A stretch of 64,000 nucleotides of DNA from Lepidodermella squamata (taxonomy: Eukaryota > Gastrotricha), in assembly GCA_047495785.1 (NCBI GenBank), contig JBLDXI010000029.1:2852001-2916000 (forward strand), in the 5' to 3' direction. The first letter of the stretch is position 1. Each line of letters opens with the position of its first letter. Positions 32,401-41,233 of the stretch are shown here, in pieces. A program made the position numbers and the translations under genes. The notes beneath the pieces are model-generated. The model had not been told where the DNA came from and did no database searches. It saw nothing but the letters and a program-made list of their open reading frames with translations.

Positions 32401-33877
32401 TCTAAATTAAGTAATAAATAAAATAATTTGAAACTTCGTGACTGAAAGGTGTCATCAAACAATTTTCTTTTTGCTCTTAGAGAAAACTTCATTCACAGAA
32501 TCAATTTTTCAGCGGGAAGGAAGCCGTTTTTCTAATAATTTCGAAAAGCGAAACATTAATTCATCTTGAGCAGTGAGGGTTTTATTTAATTCAGTTATTC
32601 GGATTATTCCTCATACATATCCTTATACATACATCCTTATTATGTATTATAATGCTAGAAAATTTCAGATTTCCTAGTTAGCTCATTTGTGTAACGTTCG
32701 GAATTTAGGTTCCACATAAGGGTTAATTCTTTCGAGAATCATCAACATTCTGATCCCAGAGGGCGTTTCAGGAATTGAACAGCATTTTTTCAATTATCTC
32801 TAAAACAGCCCAAACTGAGTCGCTCAATGAAGTGACTTGTCTGAATTTTCAATCTCTAAATTTTAGATTAACCCTTGATTAATCGTGTTTTTCCAATATT
32901 TAGGATCAATGGAACGAGTAGGATCCTGCTCGAGACTATCTGTCTCACCGGTCAGAAACTACTCCCCACCTGAACATTACCACCACCAACACGTTACATC
33001 AACAAACAGCTCTAACCTTTACTCGTCAAGCTTCGCTCGGCGAACATACGGCTCAACAGAGGCCTTACATAACCTTAACTCATCCACATCACAGCACGAA
33101 CAACAGCAAAACAAACGCATTAACACATCATACAGCGGGAATCACAGATCTCGCGGGCAAAACGCCGCTACCTCCCCAATTTCAACCTCACCAGTGAACG
33201 CGAGGAGTTCAAGTTCTGACGTGCGCAATCTTCAAAGCAGCGCATCAGCCGGTACGCTATTCGCAGTAGGCCGGCTTGAGGAATTCGAGCATTTAAAACG
33301 CGAAATCGAGGAGAGTTTTTCGGTGCTGCGTAGCCTCGAAAATAAGGTTAAAGCCCGCCTAGCAGTTTTAGTCCACCAGCAGCAACAAACACACGGGCCG
33401 TCATCGCCAGCAGTTCAGGCCCTTGCCGCATCAGAGGCGTTGCATTTGAAAGAGCTGCAGTTATCAGCGAGTGAGTTACGAGTTTGCCTGAACCAGCAGA
33501 AACAATTAACACAGCAATTTTCAATAAACCAACTCCCACCAACAAATGCAAGAGGCAAATTCGTAGATGTTGAACTGTTGAGTGAGAACACTCAGTTGAT
33601 TGATCAGGTCACGAATTGGAAGGGTAAATACGAGGCAGCTGAGCGGCTGTTACGCGCTATGCAGGATAGGCTCGAGCAGCGAAATCGCGCGAAAGAGGTC
33701 GCTGAAACGTCGATTTACAGTAAATTGTCGAGCCACGAGGAGGTGTTGCATCAGGTTCGGTCGAATTTGCAGCGTGGTTACGGCATGACAGACGCGAAAC
33801 CGCCGCGCAGTTACGCCGCCAATCGCACTACACCGCTTCCGGATAAAAATATCGTTGTCGCGCCGACGAAAAGTTGA
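17456..33877 (+). CDS. Centrosomin/CDK5RAP2/myomegalin-like coiled-coil protein
   Basis: One long gene, probably a pericentriolar scaffold. Exons I can place: 17456-18496, 18553-18627, 19982-20373, 23017-23284, 24345-25151, 25213-25310, one beginning about 27765, 28076-28369, 31194-31760 and 32904-33877. Reading frames agree across the joins except between 25310 and 27765, where an exon or splice choice is missing from my model. The N-terminus is Ser-rich and disordered. MEREMAEMQKTIVDLRLRLE resembles the Cnn_1N (CM1) motif. Long heptad-type coiled coils follow, and EIQTLKDQLQRAIQTN with LKSKLEEQ matches the repeated signature of myomegalin and CDK5RAP2. Low-complexity His/Gln/Asn/Ser linkers separate the coils. 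The family call rests on these motifs and could be wrong; another large coiled-coil scaffold is the alternative. Residues encoded by 17514-17600 are unusually hydrophobic and might be an in-frame intron. Confidence 0.65.
19349..19672. mobile_element. Palindromic fold-back element built of GAGCAAA words (MITE)
   Basis: This 324-bp element has nearly perfect inverted halves. It starts GGTTCTATGCCAATTGAGC and ends with the exact reverse complement, and is flanked by an 8-bp target-site duplication, CTAAATTT (19341-19348 and 19673-19680). The arms are strings of GAGCAAA alternating with ACGAAATTA- and TGACTTTT-like words. It lies in the 1.35-kb intron between exons 2 and 3 of the coiled-coil gene. 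It has no coding capacity, so any transposition would need a transposase from elsewhere. Confidence 0.88.
20565..21194. repeat. Tandem duplication carrying a decoy exon-4 acceptor
   Basis: A 264-bp segment (20565-20828) recurs at 20931-21194. Between the copies lie a filler with a tandem AATTCTATACTGA-type repeat and an 82-bp block (20853-20934). That block is identical to 22953-23034, the branch/acceptor region and first bases of true exon 4, exactly 2100 bp downstream. The upstream copy keeps CTTTCAG and 17 bases of exon 4 and then runs into intron sequence that reaches a stop (TGA) after about a dozen codons. The pattern fits a 2-kb tandem duplication followed by internal deletion. The joins share the short homology AATT. 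Confidence 0.85.
21059..21951 (-). mobile_element. Non-autonomous DNA transposon, family 2, copy 1
   Basis: This 893-bp element has terminal inverted repeats made of CAGCTAATTCC, GTCAGAAAT and TTTTCGTCAG words. It is flanked by ATGCCGGT at 21051-21058 and 21952-21959, an 8-bp target-site duplication. The interior is about 600 bp of unique sequence with no long ORF. The second copy, at 25985-26853, is in the opposite orientation. A 136-bp left fragment of this copy is also present at 20693-20828 through the local duplication. It lies in the intron before exon 4 of the coiled-coil gene. Confidence 0.88.
22740..22915. repeat. Dispersed repeat, family 4, copy 1
   Basis: This segment, with landmarks AATTCTGTATGAAAGACGC and TTTGGTTCCGCTAAAA, is recognisably similar to the reverse complement of about 29160-29405. 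The copies are diverged with several small indels, so this is an old repeat. No termini or target-site duplication could be fixed, and no coding sequence is seen. Confidence 0.55.
23495..23586 (-). tRNA. tRNA-Asn (anticodon GTT) with an 18-nt intron
   Basis: On the minus strand the acceptor GCTTCTG pairs with CAGGAGC (one G-T wobble). The D arm and A box are TGGCGCAATTGGTTAGCGC; the anticodon stem is TTCGG/CCGAA with loop CTGTTAA; the T arm is GGTGGTTCGAGCCCACC, which is also the B box. The discriminator base is G at 23495. The mature tRNA matches the common animal tRNA-Asn-GTT almost throughout. An extra 18 nt (23531-23548) sits directly after position 37, the canonical place for nuclear tRNA introns. 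The gene lies antisense in the intron between exons 4 and 5 of the coiled-coil gene. TTTT appears downstream on the minus strand as a possible Pol III terminator. Confidence 0.95.
25426..25960. mobile_element. Palindromic fold-back element built of CAACTCATCCG words
   Basis: This 535-bp element is almost entirely inverted halves. The words GACAACTCATCCG, GACAACTCGTCCG and GGACGAGTTGTCGCG recur many times on both arms, around AT-rich linkers (AAATTAAATAA type). The flank GATAATTTC (25417-25425 and 25961-25969) is duplicated, giving a target-site duplication of 8-9 bp. Termini are GGTGAAACGTCAAC and, on the other strand, GTGGGGCGTCAAC. It has no coding capacity. It lies 24 bp upstream of a family-2 element in the same intron of the coiled-coil gene. 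Confidence 0.88.
25985..26853 (+). mobile_element. Non-autonomous DNA transposon, family 2, copy 2
   Basis: An 869-bp element, reverse-oriented relative to the copy at 21059-21951, with the same subterminal words and the same unique core. It is flanked by AATCATTT at 25977-25984 and 26854-26861, an 8-bp target-site duplication. Ends are GGGTGTATATTTTTTCGTC and, on the other strand, GAGTTAATGTTTTTTCGTC. The core retains high identity with copy 1, with scattered substitutions and small indels. There is no ORF of transposase size. Confidence 0.9.
26999..27145. repeat. Short fold-back repeat
   Basis: Inverted arms: CAACCACCGAATCTACAGAA near 27039 pairs with its complement near 27090-27110 with one mismatch. 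Weaker pairing through TTAATTTTCTTGAAATT continues outward on both sides to about 65 bp per arm. The loop is about 16-18 nt. It could be a small MITE or a hairpin RNA source; the sequence does not decide. It lies in an intron of the coiled-coil gene. Confidence 0.65.
29160..29405. repeat. Dispersed repeat, family 4, copy 2
   Basis: This is the reverse-complement counterpart of 22740-22915. Shared landmarks include AAGAATGCGTCTTATACAG and TTTGGTTCCGCTAAAA. It lies in the intron between 28370 and 31193 of the coiled-coil gene. Ends not defined. Confidence 0.55.
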
Positions 33878-34815
33878 AACAGTTTTGCACGGGCACTTGT
33901 TGTGGTTTTCCACCTTAAATAATTTGCTACAATATTAACAATTAGCATTATATACAGCTTTTCATATGCAGTACATGCTCGATCTCATTTTATAATATTA
34001 TGCAGTATAATAATCGCGATTTTTCTTAATTTGTTGCGTTTTTACAAATTTTTGCTTGATGTCGTTTTTTTTTGGTCGATCTAGTGTCGCATACAACATT
34101 CCGCTTCGCTTTGCTCCTCTCGCTTTTTTTGTGAAATTTCAGCGACAGTAATAATAATAATGTAATACCTGTATTGATAATAACCTCTCATCTCCATAGT
34201 AATAATTGAAAATGATAGATTACTATATTATATTTATTGTCATACTAATTGAAATCAACTGAATACGTGATATGCTTGAAATAAAAAATGGATCAATTCA
34301 GAATTGTCTCTTGTTTCGACATCCGCTTTCAAATGATGTAACTGATGGCCTGTTGGAGTTCGGAAGAAACTGCATTTTGTTTCGGGGTCACTTTGGCATA
34401 CCTAAAATCAAAGGCGGTAAGGTAAAGAACCGTGAGTGTATGGGCAATCTGAAAATAGAATGTTTATTATGATTATTTCTGTTTTTATCAGGCGGGCTTC
34501 GTTGAGTAGTGATAGAGTTCTACCAAAAAATTCAACCTTCAGCCTATATAAAAGTTTATTACTAATCGAAAGAAAAATATTTCTGCCAATGGGGCTTGCA
34601 GTAGATTATATTTTTGGCCCATTTAACATTCAGTAATCACGCACAGCATGAATCAGGGGTGAAAGAAATAAACTAAAATTGTAAGGAAAGCACAAACTAA
34701 TTTGATTCATTCGATTTTCGATTATAATAATATTTACCGGTGTTATATACAACGGATATACCCAAATTCCGCAACCTTTCATTGTTCTCCAGGTTTCCGG
34801 GAAATACCGTCAGAC
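33878..34815. other. 3' flank of the coiled-coil gene
   Basis: AT-rich untranslated or intergenic sequence, with no gene recognised. Around 34384-34440 a degenerate stretch (GGGGTCACTTTGGCATACC and GGTAAGGTAAAGA) resembles one arm of the palindromic element just downstream, so an old partial copy of that element lies here. Confidence 0.5.
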
Positions 34816-35340
34816 ATCTAGGGTTAGGTTATCTTTAGGGCGGCGTCCATTATAAAGATATTACCGTCAGATGGGGGTGACTTTAGCTGGTGGGGCGACT
34901 TTGACATGCCAAAATGGGGTGACTTTAGCATACCAAAAATCGAAGATGGTAAGGTAAATCCCCCATGAGTGGGGTACCGTTGGATAGCCTCGAGGAAATG
35001 CAGTCTGAAAATGACATACGATTTCCATTTTGATCAGATGGCTTCAAGTGAGCAATCACCTAAGTTTCAATAAAAATATGAAATTTTTTCAAAACTTCAC
35101 CTGCTATTATATGTCCCTAGGTGGGCTTTATTGATTTCCATTGCACACAGCCAGGTTGGCCTTTCTTTGGGCTATCCAACGGTACCCCACATGGGGGATT
35201 TACCTTACCATCTTCGATTTTTGGTATGCTAAAGTCACCCCATTTTGGCATGTCAAAGTCGCCCCACCAGCTAAAGTCACCCCATCTGACGGTAATATCT
35301 TTATAATGGACGCCGCCCTAAAGATAACCTAACTCTAGAT
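34816..35340. mobile_element. Palindromic fold-back element, family 5
   Basis: Two inverted arms of about 180 bp are nearly identical: ATCTAGGGTTAGGTTATC at 34816 pairs with GATAACCTAACTCTAGAT ending at 35340. A spacer of about 165 bp lies between. The arms repeat the word GGGGTGACTTTAGC and close variants. The outer ends carry a TTAGG-like motif. No clear target-site duplication and no ORF were seen. Confidence 0.85.
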
Positions 35341-35469
35341 ACCTTGACCCTTCTCCTATTACCATCCTGAACCCAACCTTACCCTAACTTTTATGGGAAA
35401 TGTTGGTTGGTTCTTTCTGCTACACAATGAAAAATGAAATTGCGGTGTAAATGGTAAATGGTACATTTT

Positions 35470-36056
35470 ATATATGACCGAAAATATGTGAAAAGTGGGG
35501 TTTGGCGTATTTTTCGTATTTTCAAGCAAATGGCAAAACGTATGTTGACTTGAAGAGGGACGATTCTTGGATTCCTAGATGTCTTTACTCAGTTTTTCTT
35601 GAGGATTTCGAATTTTCAAATTTCAGACCTCTATGAGGCTCCCATCCGCCTTAAAATACGGAAAACCCCAGCGCAGCCCTGAAAAGTGTTATTGATTCAG
35701 GTTGTCGTAGAGACACCATCTTAATCCCAACGAAACTTTTGAAAATATAGCGAGATTCCTCACCTCAGATTACCCTTAGAAACGTCAACTGTGCATAAGA
35801 AAATAATATCAGAATTTATTGCGTGGGGAATTTTTAAATGATGCAATAAAAAACTAAATTTTTAAGCCATTTTTTGAAATTTGCATTTTTTCGCTCGTAT
35901 ACTTTCAAGCCCATTTTCTCACAAACCCTGATGAATATCAACCCCTTTCTTATACCGTTCGACTCCTCGTTAATAGATCTTGAGAGTGGCATCAAAATCT
36001 CACTATGTCAAAAATTTCGCCAAACCCCACTTTCACTTATTTTCGGTCATATAGAG
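35470..36056. mobile_element. Element with terminal inverted repeats, family 6
   Basis: TATGACCGAAAATATGTGAA near 35472 and its near complement, TTCACTTATTTTCGGTCATA, ending near 36054, form inverted termini of about 35-40 bp with a few mismatches. The flanking dinucleotide TA on both sides is compatible with a Tc1/mariner-type target site, but the palindromic end makes this ambiguous. The interior of about 500 bp has no transposase ORF. Confidence 0.6.
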
Positions 36057-36274
36057 GTTATGCAGAAAATGGAGGTGCGGAATCCGTTTCAAGCTCGATG
36101 ATCTCGACAAAACAGAAATCTAAATTTTTAATCACAGATCAGAGCTATAGCAAAAATGGGAAAATATGAATAGTTCAAACTACGTAAATTATATTTCTAG
36201 GCTTAACTCTCGCTTGAAATGCAGTTGAGCTCGATGGCTCTCATACTCGCATTCTTTGCCTGAGTCTTTTATGA

Positions 36275-39200
36275 TCAGGCCAGCGTGTGCAACACAATCA
36301 ACGAAGCTCCGCTGTAATTGCTCGCCGTCGTGAAGCCATTTATCCCATAAGAATCACTGATAAAACAGTAAAAGGTCAAGATACAATTTTAAGATTCTAA
36401 GCTAAAAAAGCTCACGGTGTCATGCAAGTGAAACACGCCAAGCCAGTGAGCGTGTTGTTAGTCATCCAGGAACCTCCGCCGAACGTCGCCGAGTTGGCCG
36501 GCCGGTCCTGGGCTAAGAAAGGCAGTTCTAGAGCCAAGGCTCCAGTGGTCATTCCACTGGGCGCGTAAGTTGACTGTGACTGAAAAAGCAGTGATAGATA
36601 TTTTACCTCTGTACAAATTTAGCTAACATTCGATGTAGAGGCACAAGCAATCCTATAGCTATTGATTTCGTTGTCGAGATAGCAATCCTTGAAAACCAAG
36701 CCGCCCATTCTACCGGATGATGTTTCCATTTGCATGAGGATGGACCAAGTTGCTGTCATAGAAACATTTGAATTCAAACGCTGCAGTATTGAAACTTAGG
36801 TCCACTTACACGGGATTTTAACCAAAGCTAGACCGTCATCGTATGTTTTAGCCGGAGTAGCAGAAACAGGCGTTCTGATTTGCCCATTGCCGGACCATCT
36901 GCGAGTTCCGTCAGACCAAGGTGGGTCGTAGCGTTCAACGACACGGCTGATGTACTCGTCGAAGTAAAATTTTCTAGACAGGTAGTAGTTGCAACCGCAC
37001 GTGACCACATAATCAGTCATCGCATCGTGACACAAGCATACTGATCGATTTTTTATGAATAGCTTGTAAACAAAATGTAGGTTTACCTATTGGTAAAGTT
37101 CGGCAATATATACTAAATTCTCACCTTGCCTTGTCTAGAAACAAAGCGAGAACACGCTATATTGCTGGCTGGGTTCGAAACAACAAGAAAGGACGTAGTG
37201 CTGTTGAGAGGTTCCACTTTCAAGCAGTTTGTCTTGTCCGCTGCTGTTGCGATCAAATAGTTTGACATCAAGCGGTTGGCCCATTCCAAGCCGAGCCATT
37301 GCGTTGAGTTGGTTTTCGACCCGAATCCTGGAGCAAGATTACGCCAATTCTATAGCAATTTTAGGATCAGATTGATCTTACCCCATTTATAGTCTTGGTA
37401 CATCATTTTTCCGTAATTCCAGTCTACTAACCCTAAAATAATGACTTTTATTATAATTAGACATTATGAGATTTTAAAGACCTATACCGGTTCGGCGATG
37501 AAATACCATTACCACTGATAAAAAGTCGTTGGAGATTCAAATGAGTCATCAGATGGAAAAAATTACTCTCCGTAGGCTTAAGTAGGCCACCAATGCAAGT
37601 CGCGTTGCAAACGCTGTTAGGCAGATAGATACAATCAGCTTCGAACGATTTATCGCCAATGTCAGCTTGAAATCGATATCTGCCGGGACCCAAGCCGAGC
37701 CGCGTCACCAGCGTACAATCTATCGAAGAAAATGACGTGTTGACAGTCTACTAATCTCTAACTGACTTTACCAGTGTAAGTGTTAGTCCTGCAAATCGGA
37801 GTCTCATCTGCCTCCTGTGAGTGAAATATCGAAAGTGAAATGTTCGATAAGATCGTACTGTGTAAGATCGTACCAAGTGATAGTAAAACCAGCCCGGAGC
37901 GGCCTCAAGACCCTCCCACAGCTCGTTCGTGTGCCCCGTGTTCAGCCAGCACGTTGAATTCGATGGATTATAGGAGGCGGAGCGGCATCGATAACCGCCA
38001 TTTCTGTAGCACGTATCCAAGCAGGTCCTCAAGTCAATGCCGATGATTTCCTGAAAAGTGTCTGCTTTGATCAACCGAAAGCCCCTCCCGCAATTCTCAG
38101 GTAGATAAAACTGAGGGCTAGCTATATTATGGAAGAAATTTGCGTTGAAGAGACATTTTCTTAGTCTAAGTACCCTTCTCGCTGCAGTCATCTCCAGTAC
38201 GTCCCTTGGGACACTTGCAAATGCCTGGTCCGATACACGTTCCTCCATTTTTACACGGGCAAATTTCTGAAAATTCGAAGGTTTAGGATCCACAAAATGC
38301 TTAGTTACCACGCACTTTTAGAACAATCAACTCCCATCCAGCCTTGTTTGCAGTAGCACTGATTGGGCCCGCCATTCGGTCCAGGAGCACAGTAGCCGCG
38401 GATGCAAGTAACAGGGCATTTCATAAGCGAATACACTCGAAGGTCAATGACGTCGACGTTGTTGCCCGCGGCACACAAGCCTACGTAGGCTGACTCGCCC
38501 GATATCGGGAAGAAGTTACCCGGAACAGCTGAGTGCGCCGAAATACAACTAGTCGTCGTACATTGGTCGACCTGAAACAAAATCAAAGTTTTTATAGGCG
38601 AAAGGATGTCGTTATTTTCAACCCAAAGCGTGCCGTTGCGCAAGACCATGCCGACGTGATAACGCGTGTTAATTCTCGTATAAGTACCAGGGTTGTAATT
38701 GTATTTGCCCATTGCGCTAATACTCAACCAAGGGTACCAGGCGTCGTACCCAAAATCGGTTACCACGCCCCGTAATTTGGCGTAGTCGACGTTAAAACCT
38801 GAGCACAACAAATGGCAGCAATCTGTATGAAACTATGCTAGTTCAACACACCTGCTGCGGTTGGACTTGGAATCAGGGCGTTTTCGTTCGCAACATATAG
38901 AGACACATAGGAATAGGTGTGGCCTTCGTGCGAATAAATCGTTGCGTTGATGCTGAAGTCAGTCAACGTGAATGGCTGCTTCGCGAGCATGTAACCATTG
39001 TAGTTACGGCCCTGGCCGAAAGTCACCCTAAAAGCTTTATTAGGCTGTAAAACGGGCCCGGGTGCTGTTGCGGAATAACGGTAATTCCAGTGGCTGTAGT
39101 TTGCATCGTTCGGGTAAGACCATTGCTCAATGTAGTTGTCAGGATCCGTTAGAGGCGTTCCAATATCTGAACGTTATAACAACGTGGTTTCTGGTGTACT

Positions 39201-40045
39201 CGGATGTCGGGGAACTCAAGCGTTATATGAAAGGATCGCAATCGCAGGAAAAAAACATGTATATAACGTGTCCAAAAAAAATGAAAAAAAATCGGGGAAA
39301 GAATTACTGGACAAGTTACCAAATGTAACCAGCTATCGGGTTTTCTACATTGAAGTTTTATATTTGTATGGTATAACATGAGTAAAGAGTCTATATCTGA
39401 ACGGAACCGGAGGCGAGTTGAGATGAGTAAATCGAGTACGGCGAGTTCAGATATAGACGATTTACGAATGTTATACCGTAAAATATCGAATTGGCCAAGC
39501 AACTCGACCTATATTTTGGAGGACAATTCTATATTAAAGATATGTACTCGTAATTCATTCATATCTAGGATTCGTAGCACGAGTGCGGAGTTAAAATGGC
39601 ATAACTTGTGGAACACGCTAATCTCATTCTCTCAAAATGGCCTAACTCCAATTATTAAGGAGTTTTAAAGGAATTTACATTGCGAGCATCGAGGGCCGGT
39701 GAATCGTGCCAAACACGTGCAGACATTAGGCGCTGTGCAACACGAAGTCGGCGGGTTGCACGTAACTGCGCAAATGGCTACGAGGAAATGCAAGTATGTA
39801 AATGGCTCATCAATACTTGAAATATCTACGTGTTTCGCAGAATGTTTCCGAGTAACTCGGCTGGCATTTGCAAACATTTGTTGCGATGCATGTGCCTCCG
39901 TTCATGCAAGCAGGGGAGCATGCTACAGGTTGATAAAAAAGCCAAAATTCATGAAGACCAATGGATGATTTAGCCGCTTACATTGCGCTTGAATACATGT
40001 TAAGGTAGCTGATGAAATGGCTAGTAAAACGATGGTGAATGCCAT
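36275..40045 (-). CDS. Secreted multidomain protein with EGF-like and PAN/apple domains
   Basis: An extracellular protein of unknown partner. Exon 1 (40045-39982) encodes a signal peptide, MAFTIVLLAISSATL. Exons 2 (39922-39830) and 3 (39777-39679) encode Cys-rich EGF-like modules (CMNGGTCIATNVCKCQ; CTCLARFTGPRCSQ). After a 512-nt intron, exons 39166-38852 and from 38798 encode about 250 residues of mainly beta-type sequence, possibly a laminin-G/lectin-like jelly roll. Two further EGF modules follow (CYCKQGWMGVDC; CPCKNGGTCIGPGICKCP), then a PAN/apple domain (GIDLRTCLDTCYRNGGYRC), then a Cys-containing region (LGPGRYRFQADIG) and a tail ending near 36275. Frames agree at the exon joins I checked. 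Exon borders below 38 kb are approximate. No membrane anchor is seen. Confidence 0.75.
39355..39495. repeat. Imperfect intronic hairpin
   Basis: Inside the 512-nt intron (39167-39678) of the EGF/PAN gene, GTATAACATGAG at 39371 pairs with the segment ending at about 39476. The two 32-nt arms match at 28 positions, with a perfect 14-bp core (GTCTATATCTGAAC, 39389-39402, against 39445-39458) and a 42-nt loop. Weaker pairing extends about a dozen bases outward. A 96-codon + strand frame (39378-39668) crosses it. Confidence 0.7.
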
Positions 40046-41233
40046 CTGAAATAACTGAAAGCTAAGGGAAAATATTTCATAAAATGCACAGCGGTCTAAT
40101 CGGTCTAAAATTTGTGATTCTTGCTAGTTGGTAACTACGAGACGTCGGGAAAGTTTATTCAATTTCTTTTCAGGCTGGCGCATTGGAGCTCTATATCACC
40201 CTAACTATCCATCAGGTTGCATTAAATCGGCGCGACGCATGTTCGATGTGTGGGATTGATTTATGATTTTTTCCGAAGAATATTTGCTTACCAGGAAAGG
40301 AGCGGACTACGGATAACGGACAAGTTATATATAGCCGGATAGAAATGATTCTGTAGGCGGATGAAATTGAGGAATTTGCTAGGCACCAAAAATACCGAAT
40401 TACAAGGCGGGGTCAATATTAAGTTCAACGTTAGACCTATACCGTAAGAATTTAATCCTTTTTTGCATTGACCTTGTGTATGCTGGCGACACATTTGTTT
40501 TTCTGGAAATATCTTATGGACGAAATAGAAGACAGTGCTTTTATATACTGGATTTATACTGATTGGGATTGGTATTCGAATTTTGGAGCCCAATTGTGTG
40601 TAGCTTTTCGGCGCGTCAATGACGGTCTCATCCCTTTCGAAGCCGCGAGCAAGGTTCCCCTACGCAGTCTTCTTTTTCATCTTCAAATTCCCTTCAATTT
40701 CAGATTGAGGTCTTCTTCGTTTAAATTTTGCGTAAAATCTCGTCTTATAAGGGCATGTCGTAGAATGGCATACCGCCAACAAATGAAAGTTCACGTGAGA
40801 GCACAGTATTGCAAGTCCCGCTGGGAGAGCACATAATCCTCCCCTCATATCATTCCAACAAAATGCCATCATACGACTAAATAGTCTATAGGTATCCAAG
40901 TACAATCTGGATCACACACCGTTTGCAACGTCACATCATGCCAGATTCAACTCATCATCTTGTTGTTATAGTTACAATCCCGAATTCATCCCAAATGTTA
41001 CTATAATAGTCACCGGAATTTCAGGCTATCTCGGCGGTGACTAGGCAGAAACATAATTTATTCAGAGAATAAGCATTAGCCAATACAATCCAATACACGC
41101 CACCCGATTGGTGGTTGGTGGCTGGAATAAAATATGAAAATCCTCACAGCCGACAAAGCATGGTTTTATTGATGTAATTTTTCATAGGAAATAAATAGTT
41201 GGTGCATAGCTTTTGACCGCGGCTGAATCAGCC
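40046..41233. other. Intergenic region
   Basis: It lies between the start of the EGF/PAN gene and the 3' end of the lectin gene, both on the minus strand. TATATATAG near 40326 could serve as a promoter element for the EGF/PAN gene, but it is about 280 bp away. The frames 40468-40836 (+) and 40288-40593 (-) have no recognisable features. TTTATT motifs near 41057 and 41164 could be poly(A) signals for the lectin transcript. Confidence 0.45.

Noticed and set aside
40468-40836. 122-codon + strand ORF in an intergenic region
   Set aside because: No signal peptide, domain or regular codon pattern, and a shadow frame overlaps it on the other strand.
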